Part shown: positions 6,163 to 13,008 of the stretch, piece by piece
Layout of the letters: the number at the start of each line of letters is the position of its first letter
How positions within the stretch are numbered: position 1 is the first letter of the stretch
Notes under the pieces: model-generated
Seen by the model: only the letters and a program-made list of their open reading frames with translations
Databases searched by the model: none
What the model was told of the DNA's origin: nothing
Source: an uncultured bacterium
Lineage (GTDB): Bacteria > Calescibacteriota > Calescibacteriia > Calescibacteriales > Calescibacteriaceae
Direction of reading: 5' to 3'
DNA: 13,008 nucleotides
NCBI GenBank assembly: GCA_938036315.1
Contig: CALHPK010000008.1
Coordinates: forward strand, 1 to 13,008
Translations under genes and position numbers: made by a program

Positions 6163-7137
6163 ATGGGCGAGGGAGGGGAGGATTACAAGAAATTCTCAAA
6201 TAAAAAAAGAGGCGTTGAAGGTCAACAGATCGGAGAAAATGGAAAAAAGAAAAAGGGGCAGGTTATCAAAAGAGAAGTACTAAAGAAGATAAGCAGTACA
6301 GTTTTTGCTTCAATCGTTGCTCCTGCCATTTTGGATGAAGTTGTTGAAGCTTCTGAAGGACGGAATGGAGTTTCAATAAAACTTCCAGAACTTCCCCCAC
6401 CACAACCTAATGAAGATGTTCTTATTACGATGATGAGAGATTTGCAGAAAGCTCTTCAAAAACCAATGGAGCAGCGCAAATGGGTAATGGTAATAGATTT
6501 AAGAAAATGCGTTGGTTGTCACGCCTGTACTATTTCTTGCATTGCAGAGAATAAACTACCTCCAGGTGTTGTATATAGACCAGTAATAGAAGAAGAAATA
6601 GGGAAATATCCAAATGTGGCTCGCAGATTTTTACCTCGTCCCTGTCTGCAATGCGAAAATCCACCTTGTGTCCCTGTATGTCCCGTGAATGCAACTTGGA
6701 AGCGACCCGATGGTATAGTTGTAGTTGATTATAAGGCTTGTATTGGTTGTAAATATTGTATTAGTGCGTGTCCGTATGGAGCAAGGACATCTGATTATGG
6801 TGAGTACTATTCTGATGGCACTCCCGAGAAGGTTCAATACGAAGAATTACCAAGTTATGAATATCATTATAAATGGAAAAGGAGAAAAAAGAGATTGTTG
6901 GGAATTATTCTGTATGAGCAAAGTCCAATCGGGAATGTGCTTAAGTGTCATTTCTGCCTGCACCGAATTGAAAGGGGGCTTTTACCTCAGTGTGTAACAA
7001 CTTGTATAGGTAGAGCAACATTCTTCGGGGATGCTAACGATCCTGAATCATTGGTCTCCAAGTTGATTGCACAACCGAATGTGATGAGACTGAAGGAGGA
7101 ATTGGGAACTAATCCTCGTGTATTTTATTTGATGTAA
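6163..7137 (+). CDS. Four-cluster Fe-S electron-transfer subunit of a respiratory molybdoenzyme (TtrB/SrdB/PsrB-like)
   Basis: 324 codons from ATG 6163. AGGAGG at 6148-6153 lies 9 nt upstream and decides the start; an in-frame TTG at 6139 would put that site inside the gene. Sixteen cysteines form four [4Fe-4S] motifs: CxxCxxCxxxC from Cys116 ([11 protein letters not shown]), [24 protein letters not shown], and a split CHFC...CVTTC. This is the DmsB/NrfC/PsrB ferredoxin layout, which relays electrons between the NrfD membrane subunit and the catalytic subunit. The first 110 residues are an extension: about 36 polar, Lys/Gly-rich residues, then [21 protein letters not shown], which resembles a Tat signal with Lys replacing the first Arg. 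TtrB homologues are exported by Tat; here export could be direct or as a passenger of the catalytic subunit. First gene of the operon, 15 bp before the NrfD gene. Confidence 0.92.
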   Translation: MGEGGEDYKKFSNKKRGVEGQQIGENGKKKKGQVIKREVLKKISSTVFASIVAPAILDEVVEASEGRNGVSIKLPELPPPQPNEDVLITMMRDLQKALQKPMEQRKWVMVIDLRKCVGCHACTISCIAENKLPPGVVYRPVIEEEIGKYPNVARRFLPRPCLQCENPPCVPVCPVNATWKRPDGIVVVDYKACIGCKYCISACPYGARTSDYGEYYSDGTPEKVQYEELPSYEYHYKWKRRKKRLLGIILYEQSPIGNVLKCHFCLHRIERGLLPQCVTTCIGRATFFGDANDPESLVSKLIAQPNVMRLKEELGTNPRVFYLM

Positions 7138-7152
7138 AGGGGGGCTATCAAT

Positions 7153-8391
7153 ATGGAAAGCTTGAAAATAAAAGATATGGCTATTGGTTTACGATACGGG
7201 CGGCTTCTTCTTATAGGAGTAGCAATACTCGGTGCAATTGGAATCATCGGAGTTATCCAGCGATTGGGGTGGGGGCATAAATGGACAAACTCCGGAAGTT
7301 ATATTCCTTGGGGGCTATGGGTTGTTGCTTACGCATACTTTGTTGGAATATCATCCGGATCATTTCTACTTTCTTCTCTTCTTACATATGTCTTTCGCAT
7401 ACATGTTCTGAAAAAGATTGGTGTTGCTCCATTAATCACTGCAATCATCGCTCTCTTTTTGGGACTGATAAGCATCTGGTTTGATCTTGGACATATGGAG
7501 CGTGTCTATTACGTATTCACTCGTCCAAATTTCAATTCTATAATGGCGTTGATAGTTTGGCTCTACACAGCCTATTTTATTTTCCTGATCCTTGAGCTTT
7601 ATTTAGCGCTCAGGGTAGCAGCGAGTGATACTCCTAAATCACCACTGAGTAGATTATCAAATGAGCGAGCTCTTCGCATTCTCGGTGTTCTCGCAAGTTT
7701 GGGTATACTTCTGGATATTGCTATCAGTGGTGGAGTCGGAGCTCTCTTTGGTACTGTATCAGCTCGTCCTATGTGGCATAACCCACTTTATCCGATATTC
7801 TTCATATTGCTAGCTATGATCTCTGGAGGAGGAGTGCTTATGGCAGTTGTAGCCTTTCTATATCCTATGTTGGAAGAAGAACGAGAAGCGGTGTTAAAAT
7901 CTATAGGGAGGGTTGTTGCAGCAATTATGATTTTTGAGCTACTCTTAGAGTGGGCAGAATTTTCTATCCCAATGTGGTATGGAGTATATGGAGAAGAAAT
8001 AAAGAACATGAAGTTGATTCTTTTTGGACCATCCTGGTGGGTCTTCTGGATCATACATTTGTTGATTGGTTTTGTGGTATCGCTTGTACTTATTTTTGCT
8101 GGACGGAAAACTTGGCAGTGGGGTTTAGCAGGACTTCTCATCACGTTGGGTTTTGCAGCAAGCCGTTATTATAATATTGTGATTCCGGGCCTTATCACTC
8201 CTGTTTTGCCTGGTCTTGAGGAAGCATTCGTAGATCATCGTCTCAGGCACGAGTATGTCCCATCAATTAGTGAGTGGTTGGTCTTTATATTCCTTATTGC
8301 TGTAGGAGTGTTCCTTATCTATATAGCTAATTTGCTTCTCGTGCATGGCAAATTTGTGCAGATAAATTTGAAGGAGGAAACTAAGCAATGA
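7153..8391 (+). CDS. NrfD/PsrC-type integral membrane quinol-oxidising subunit (TtrC/SrdC-like)
   Basis: 412 codons from ATG 7153, with AAAGGGGGG about 9 nt upstream. About ten hydrophobic segments can be counted, near residues 18-36, 55-79, 91-111, 128-150, 174-200, 212-236, 249-265, 290-316, 320-345 and 380-400. The segment YIPWGLWVVAYAYFVGISSGSF is the hallmark of the NrfD/PsrC family, whose members bind quinone in the membrane and pass electrons to the Fe-S subunit without haem. LGHMERVYYVFTRPNFNSIM is another family-like stretch. Its stop overlaps the catalytic-subunit start (ATGA), and the strong AGGAGG for that gene lies inside its last codons. Arginine codons here are mostly CGN (13 of 17 by my count), unlike moaA and the HAD-TrmI gene, where AGA/AGG dominate. 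Confidence 0.93.
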   Translation: MESLKIKDMAIGLRYGRLLLIGVAILGAIGIIGVIQRLGWGHKWTNSGSYIPWGLWVVAYAYFVGISSGSFLLSSLLTYVFRIHVLKKIGVAPLITAIIALFLGLISIWFDLGHMERVYYVFTRPNFNSIMALIVWLYTAYFIFLILELYLALRVAASDTPKSPLSRLSNERALRILGVLASLGILLDIAISGGVGALFGTVSARPMWHNPLYPIFFILLAMISGGGVLMAVVAFLYPMLEEEREAVLKSIGRVVAAIMIFELLLEWAEFSIPMWYGVYGEEIKNMKLILFGPSWWVFWIIHLLIGFVVSLVLIFAGRKTWQWGLAGLLITLGFAASRYYNIVIPGLITPVLPGLEEAFVDHRLRHEYVPSISEWLVFIFLIAVGVFLIYIANLLLVHGKFVQINLKEETKQ

Positions 8392-11300
8392 GTAAAGGTA
8401 AAGGAAAAACATCAAAATGTTTGTATAAAACACGGCGGGAGTTCTTAAAAAAATCCGCCGCAGTTGCGGTGGGGACACTTCTGGGGAGTGGGTGTATTCG
8501 CCGTTATCACAAGTTCAGCTTTGAGCCCAGTGCTGATTACGAATTGAATCGGCCAGAAAATATCATATATTCCGTCTGCTTGCAGTGTAATACTGGCTGT
8601 GGAATAAAAGTAAAGATTCAAGATGGAATAGCTTCTAAAATTGATGGAAATCCGTTAGCTCCTCAAACTCTACTTCCACACCTCCCATATAAAACTTCCG
8701 TTGATGTTCTTGCCGCAATTGATGGAGCCCTTTGTCCAAAGGGACAATCTGGATTACAAACTGCTTACGACCCATATAGAATTAGGAAAGTTCTAAAGCG
8801 CGCAGGAAAACGTGGTGAAAACAAATGGATAACTATCTCTTTTGAGCAGGCTATTGATGAGATCGTCAATGGCGGATATTTATTCAAACACGTTCCAGGT
8901 GAAGAAAATAGATATGTTCCAGGTCTTAAGGATATATGGGCTCTCAGAGATCCAAAAGTCAGTAAAGAGATGGCAGAAGAAGTAGGGAAAATAAGGAAGA
9001 TAGCAAAAGAGGTAAATGCTGGTAAAAAACCAAAAGAAGAACTTCAAAAAGCAATAGATGAATTTAAGGAGAAGTTTAAGGATTACCTTGATACTCTGAT
9101 TGATCCAAATCACCCAGATCTTGGTCCAAAAAATAATCAACTAGTTTTTGCTTGGGGACGTCTGAAAGCTGGAAGATCGGACCTTGTCAGAAGATTCATA
9201 AGCGATGCTTTTGGATCTGTAAACAGACACGGGCACACCACTGTTTGCCAGGGTAGTCTCTATTACGCTTGTAAAGCTATGAGTGAGCAATGGGAATATG
9301 ATCCAAAGAGCAAAGAGGTTAAATGGACAGGTGGTAAAAAGTTCTATTGGCAAGCAGATACTGGAAATTCTGAATTTATAATATTTGTTGGAGCTTCCCC
9401 CTTTGAAGCTAACTATGGTCCTCCCGGACGCTCAGTAAGAATCACAACCGGGATATCTGACAACAACATGAAAATTGCCGTTATTGATCCAAGATTCAGT
9501 AAAACTGCTTCTAAAGCTTGGAAATGGATTCCTATTAAACCTGGAACTGAAGGAGCTTTTGCCTTAGCAATGATCCGTTGGATTATTGAGAATAATCGTT
9601 ATGATGCTAAATATTTAGCTAATGCTAACAAAGCTGCAGCAAAAGCCGATAATGAACCAACATGGAGCAATGCCACATGGCTTGTAAAAATTGATGAAAA
9701 AGGTAAACCTGGAAAATTCCTAAGAGCACATGAGATTGGTATTGCACCAGTACAGAAGCGCAAAGCCGAAGATGGAACAGAATATGATTATGAACTTTTC
9801 GTAGTTCTTAAAGATGGAAAACCAATACCAGTAGATCCAAACGATGATAAAAATCCTGTAGAAGGTGATCTTTTTGTAGATACTACAATAAATGGAATTC
9901 GTGTAAAATCTGCTCTTCAATTACTTTACGAGTCTGCAAGTGAATATAAACTTGAAGAATGGGCTGAAATTTGTGGCGTTAAGGTTGAAGATATTATAGA
10001 ATTAGCAGATGAATTTACAAAACATGGTAAGCGAGCTGTTGCTGACGTACACAGAGGTGTTAGCCAGCATACAAATGGGTTTTATAGCTCCTTAGCTTGG
10101 AATTCTCTCAATTTACTTATTGGTAATTACGATTACAAAGGTGGATTTATTCAAAAAAGTGAATGGAATGCAGTAGGTGATAAAGGAGAAAATCAACCAT
10201 TTAACATTAGAAAATTACATCCAAAGAAGCTTACCCCATTTGGTATTAGCATTATTCGCCATGAAGTTAAGTACGAGGATACTACTTTATTTAATGGATA
10301 TCCAGCAAAACGTCAATGGTATCCTCTTTCAAGTGATATATATCAAGAAATTATTCCAAGTATAGGTGATCAATATCCTTACCCTGTAAAATGCCTTATA
10401 TTCTACATGGGATCTCCAGTTTACGCTTTACCTGGAGGTGATAAAACCATTCCTATTCTTATGGATACTGAAAAGTTACCACTCTTTATTTCAATAGATA
10501 TAACCATAGGTGAAGCATCACTATATGCAGATTACATTTTCCCAGATCTTTCTTATCTTGAAAGATGGGAATTCCACGGAAGCCATGCAAGTTTTGCTCC
10601 CAAGATTCAGCCAATTCGTCAACCTGCAATACCTCCAATTCCAGAAACTGTGAAAGTTTTCGGTCAGGAAATGCCTATTTCTCTTGAAGCATTCTTTTTA
10701 GCAATAGCAGAAAAGTTAGGACTTCCTGGATTTGGAAAAGATGGTTTTGGACCCGGTATGGACTTTACTCATCCGGATCATTTCTATCTAAAAATGGTAG
10801 CTAATGTGGCTGCAGGAGAAAAACCAGGACAAGAAGTTCCCGATGCTAATGATAGGGAAGTTGAAATATTCTTAAAGGCACGCAGGCATTTACCAAAAAG
10901 TGTTTTCGATGAGGAACGCTGGAAAAACAGTGTTGGAGAAGCTTGGTGGCGTAAAGTTATATATGTTCTCAATCGTGGAGGAAGATTTGAAGATTACGAT
11001 AAAGCATACGATGGTGTATATGTAAAGCACAAATATAAAAAACTTATTAATCTCTATAGTGAAAAAACAGCTACCACTAAGAATGCAATGACTGGAAAAT
11101 CATATATTGGAATTGCAAAATATTTCCCACCTTATACTGACTGTATGGGCAATCCAATTGAAGATAAAGAATATGATTTAACGCTTACTACCTATAAAGA
11201 TATTACCATGACAAAATCAAGAACAATTAGTAATTATTGGCTTTTGGGTGTTTTACCTGAAAATCCTATTCTTATCAATTCAGAAGATGCCAAAAGGCTC

Positions 11301-11690
11301 GGACTTAAAGATGGAGATCTCGTTAAAGTTATCTCCGCATCTAATCCAGAAGGTGTTTGGGACCTTGGTCCTATGGGTAAAAAACCACTTATAGGTAAAA
11401 TTAAGGTTATTGAAGGAATCCGCCCCGGTGTTATATCTTTTGCACTTGGATACGGCCACTGGGCTTATGGTAGTAGTGATATTGTTATTGATGGAAAAGT
11501 TATAAAGAAAGATAAGAGGAGAGAAAAGGGAGTTCACTTGAATGCTGCTATGAGAACTGATCCTGTAATAACTAATACACCACTAACAGATCAAGTTGGT
11601 GGTAGTGTTGTTTTCTATGAGACAAAAGTGACATTGAAGAAAATCAGGGAACAGGAACTGAAATTCTTCAGAAATTTAAGGGCGATCTAA
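8388..11690 (+). CDS. Tat-exported molybdopterin oxidoreductase catalytic subunit (TtrA/SrdA-like)
   Basis: 1100 codons, ATG 8388 with AGGAGG at 8372-8377. The N-terminus has a clear twin-arginine signal, [15 protein letters not shown] (Arg16-Arg17), so the folded enzyme is exported. Cys64, Cys67, Cys71 and Cys116 (CLQC..C, CPKG) bind the proximal [4Fe-4S] cluster. Cys287 in [16 protein letters not shown] is in the place of the Mo/W ligand, as in cysteine-ligated PsrA/TtrA-type enzymes. [10 protein letters not shown] (near 365) and the C-terminal ITNTP...GGSVVFYE belong to the bisMGD-binding fold. A charged helical stretch (about 185-225) precedes [16 protein letters not shown]. Length and the B-C-A gene order resemble tetrathionate reductase TtrA (about 1020 residues) and selenate reductase SrdA. 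Substrate could also be polysulfide, sulfur or arsenate; I cannot decide. Cys36 follows GSG, not a good lipobox. Confidence 0.93.
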   Translation: MSKGKGKTSKCLYKTRREFLKKSAAVAVGTLLGSGCIRRYHKFSFEPSADYELNRPENIIYSVCLQCNTGCGIKVKIQDGIASKIDGNPLAPQTLLPHLPYKTSVDVLAAIDGALCPKGQSGLQTAYDPYRIRKVLKRAGKRGENKWITISFEQAIDEIVNGGYLFKHVPGEENRYVPGLKDIWALRDPKVSKEMAEEVGKIRKIAKEVNAGKKPKEELQKAIDEFKEKFKDYLDTLIDPNHPDLGPKNNQLVFAWGRLKAGRSDLVRRFISDAFGSVNRHGHTTVCQGSLYYACKAMSEQWEYDPKSKEVKWTGGKKFYWQADTGNSEFIIFVGASPFEANYGPPGRSVRITTGISDNNMKIAVIDPRFSKTASKAWKWIPIKPGTEGAFALAMIRWIIENNRYDAKYLANANKAAAKADNEPTWSNATWLVKIDEKGKPGKFLRAHEIGIAPVQKRKAEDGTEYDYELFVVLKDGKPIPVDPNDDKNPVEGDLFVDTTINGIRVKSALQLLYESASEYKLEEWAEICGVKVEDIIELADEFTKHGKRAVADVHRGVSQHTNGFYSSLAWNSLNLLIGNYDYKGGFIQKSEWNAVGDKGENQPFNIRKLHPKKLTPFGISIIRHEVKYEDTTLFNGYPAKRQWYPLSSDIYQEIIPSIGDQYPYPVKCLIFYMGSPVYALPGGDKTIPILMDTEKLPLFISIDITIGEASLYADYIFPDLSYLERWEFHGSHASFAPKIQPIRQPAIPPIPETVKVFGQEMPISLEAFFLAIAEKLGLPGFGKDGFGPGMDFTHPDHFYLKMVANVAAGEKPGQEVPDANDREVEIFLKARRHLPKSVFDEERWKNSVGEAWWRKVIYVLNRGGRFEDYDKAYDGVYVKHKYKKLINLYSEKTATTKNAMTGKSYIGIAKYFPPYTDCMGNPIEDKEYDLTLTTYKDITMTKSRTISNYWLLGVLPENPILINSEDAKRLGLKDGDLVKVISASNPEGVWDLGPMGKKPLIGKIKVIEGIRPGVISFALGYGHWAYGSSDIVIDGKVIKKDKRREKGVHLNAAMRTDPVITNTPLTDQVGGSVVFYETKVTLKKIREQELKFFRNLRAI

Positions 11691-11722
11691 CATTTATGAT
11701 CTAAGAAAGTTTAAATCAGATT

Positions 11723-12679
11723 ATGAATCTTTTTGATGGATACGGTAGGAAAGTAAGCTACCTCAGAATTTCTCTCACAGACAGATGTAATCTGCAGTGT
11801 TTCTACTGTAGAAAGGATAATTTGATTTTTTATAAAAAAGAGGAAATTCTCACAATTGAAGAGATAAAGTTTTTGATCTCCGTTTTTCGCGATAATTTCG
11901 GAATTAGTAAAGTTCGTTTCACAGGTGGAGAACCACTTCTGAGGCGAGGAATTGAAATTCTCATAAAGGGATTGAGCAACTCAAATTTATCGCTAAATAT
12001 AACTACAAATGGAATATTGCTTAAAGAATTTGCTCACCTTTTGTCTGAGAATAATATCGGGGTAAATGTGAGCCTTGATACACTAGTCCCTGAGAAATTT
12101 AAAAAGATCTCAGGAAGTTCTGACCTAAAACGAGTGATAGAAGGTATTGATACAGCTTTGCAAGTCGGAGTCAAACTGAAGATAAACACTGTCCCTTTGC
12201 GTGGTATAAACGATGATGAAATATTTGACCTGATTGATTTTGCATCTTCAAGAGGTGTTGTGATAAGATTTATTGAATTTATGCCATTTGTAAATGAGCT
12301 CATTTGGAAAAAATATTATGTTCCAGAAGATGAATTGAAAAGTATAATTGTTCAGAAATACAGGCTCTATGAGATAGATCAAGATGGTTCAACCGCACGT
12401 TACTATGAACTTGAAAACGGAGCGAAGATCGGATTTATATCAACAGTTTCTAAACCATTTTGTCACAGTTGCTCAAGGGTAAGAATAACTTCAGACGGTA
12501 ATTTAGTTTTGTGTATGTTTGATAAGTTCTCATATCCATTAAAGCAATTTTTGAGACCCAAAATAAGAGAGAATCAACTTATAGAATATATCAGCACAGT
12601 GGTCAAGTTGAAACCAAAAGGGTACGTCGAACTTAAGGAAAGAAAATCAGGCTTTGCAATGATAAAACTTGGTGGCTAA
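11723..12679 (+). CDS. moaA: GTP 3',8-cyclase MoaA (molybdenum cofactor biosynthesis)
   Basis: 318 codons. MoaA is a radical-SAM enzyme that converts GTP to 3',8-cyclo-7,8-dihydro-GTP, the first step of molybdopterin synthesis, in the cytoplasm. Cys22-x3-Cys26-x2-Cys29 binds the SAM cluster, GGEP at 68-71 contacts SAM, and Cys247-x2-Cys250-x13-Cys264 binds the second cluster that holds GTP. The protein ends in Gly-Gly, the tail known to be needed for MoaA activity. It starts 32 bp after the catalytic subunit with only a weak purine-rich site (AAGAAAG) upstream, and no terminator is visible between them. Co-transcription would couple cofactor synthesis to its main user. Its stop TAA overlaps the moaD start (TAATG). 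Confidence 0.96.
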   Translation: MNLFDGYGRKVSYLRISLTDRCNLQCFYCRKDNLIFYKKEEILTIEEIKFLISVFRDNFGISKVRFTGGEPLLRRGIEILIKGLSNSNLSLNITTNGILLKEFAHLLSENNIGVNVSLDTLVPEKFKKISGSSDLKRVIEGIDTALQVGVKLKINTVPLRGINDDEIFDLIDFASSRGVVIRFIEFMPFVNELIWKKYYVPEDELKSIIVQKYRLYEIDQDGSTARYYELENGAKIGFISTVSKPFCHSCSRVRITSDGNLVLCMFDKFSYPLKQFLRPKIRENQLIEYISTVVKLKPKGYVELKERKSGFAMIKLGG

Positions 12680-12906
12680 TGAAAGTCATATTCTTTGGAA
12701 GGTTAAAAGAAATTGTAGGATTGAAAGAATTACAGATAGAGGGATTTGAAAAACTATCAGATCTAAAAAATCATCTGCTCGAGAGGTATCCAATATTAAA
12801 AAACGAAACCTTTGCAATAGCAGTCAATTTTGAAATCGTTCACAGTGATATTGAATTAAATAATAACGATGAAATAGCATTACTACCACCAATAGCAGGA
12901 GGATAA
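12679..12906 (+). CDS. moaD: Molybdopterin synthase small subunit MoaD
   Basis: 75 codons. A ubiquitin-fold sulfur carrier: it starts MKVIFFGRLKEIVG, has the NNDEIALLPPIAGG end typical of MoaD, and finishes in the Gly-Gly tail that is thiocarboxylated and delivers sulfur to the dithiolene of molybdopterin together with MoaE. The start codon shares its A with the moaA stop. No moaE, moaC, mogA or moeA is in the window, so these lie elsewhere or beyond the right edge. The two codons for the last glycines and the base before them form an AGGAGG that could serve as ribosome site for the next gene. ThiS is an alternative fold relative, but the moaA linkage favours MoaD. Confidence 0.93.
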   Translation: MKVIFFGRLKEIVGLKELQIEGFEKLSDLKNHLLERYPILKNETFAIAVNFEIVHSDIELNNNDEIALLPPIAGG

Positions 12907-12915
12907 ATTGTATCT

Positions 12916-13008
12916 ATGGTTAAAAACATTAAAAATACAGCAAAAATAGTAATTGGTGATAGTAGAATAATGAAGGAAGTAAATAATGAGGAGGTAGATT
13001 TGATCATA
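12916..13008 (+). CDS. Probable site-specific DNA methyltransferase (N4-C or N6-A type), N-terminal fragment
   Basis: 31 codons from ATG 12916 to the right edge, no stop. The visible peptide, MVKNIKNTAKIVIGDSRIMK then EVNNEEVDLII, matches how beta-class N4-cytosine/N6-adenine DNA methyltransferases begin: a strand, GDSR/GDS, a short helix, and VDLI(I/V) leading into the T/S-S/D-PPY catalytic motif, which would fall just past the edge. AGGAGG at 12898-12903, inside the end of moaD, lies 12 nt upstream, slightly far for a ribosome site. The assignment rests on this short motif only. If right, a restriction-modification or orphan methylase gene directly follows the moa genes. Confidence 0.6.
   Translation, partial: MVKNIKNTAKIVIGDSRIMKEVNNEEVDLII

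Noticed and set aside
6725-6997. Overlapping plus-strand frame inside the Fe-S subunit gene
   Set aside because: It is an out-of-frame shadow; the Cys motifs prove the main frame.
8421-8498. Lipobox-like LLGSGC after the Tat signal of the catalytic subunit
   Set aside because: The -3 position is Gly rather than Leu/Val/Ile, so lipidation is not supported.
1-13008. CRISPR array, tRNA or rRNA genes, insertion-sequence ends
   Set aside because: No regularly spaced repeats, no cloverleaf or rRNA-like stretches, and no transposase with flanking inverted repeats were seen; the repeats found are simple tandem duplications.

Overview
The window comes from an AT-rich bacterial genome with a diderm envelope. 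The evidence is an outer-membrane beta-barrel protein, MurB for peptidoglycan synthesis, Tat-type export of a molybdoenzyme, and AGGAGG-type ribosome binding sites. A TrmI-type tRNA m1A58 methyltransferase together with a sulfur/selenium-type respiratory molybdoenzyme fits an anaerobic, perhaps thermophilic, bacterium. That lifestyle is inference, and I cannot name the phylum.

Layout. (1) Positions 1-583, minus strand: 5' part of an Rpn/DUF4351-like PD-(D/E)XK nuclease running off the left edge. (2) 584-889: AT-rich non-coding DNA. (3) 890-3182, plus strand: a compact three-gene run of a small unrecognised protein, a small membrane-anchored protein with a tandem repeat, and a HAD hydrolase fused to a TrmI tRNA methyltransferase. 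(4) 3231-5683, minus strand: an alginate-export-like outer-membrane barrel protein and murB, joined by a TAATG stop/start overlap. (5) 5684-6162: a divergent regulatory region with tandem duplications, a Pho-box-like direct repeat and a dense cluster of TTTGC motifs. (6) 6163-12906, plus strand: a respiratory operon in B-C-A order (four-cluster Fe-S subunit, NrfD-type membrane subunit, Tat-exported molybdopterin catalytic subunit), followed by moaA and moaD for molybdenum cofactor synthesis. (7) 12916 to the right edge: the first 31 codons of a probable DNA methyltransferase.

How the genes work together. The B-C-A complex should oxidise membrane quinol through the NrfD subunit, pass electrons along four [4Fe-4S] clusters, and reduce a substrate outside the cytoplasmic membrane at a Mo/W-bisMGD site with a cysteine ligand. 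Gene order and subunit design match tetrathionate reductase (TtrBCA) and Bacillus selenate reductase (SrdBCA). The substrate cannot be read from the sequence. MoaA and MoaD, just downstream on the same strand, would support cofactor supply.

Most unusual points: the HAD-TrmI fusion and its two orphan neighbours, the control region upstream of the respiratory operon, the overlap of a porin gene with murB, and a marked abundance of short tandem duplications. Duplications inside reading frames are multiples of three, while those between genes are mostly not.
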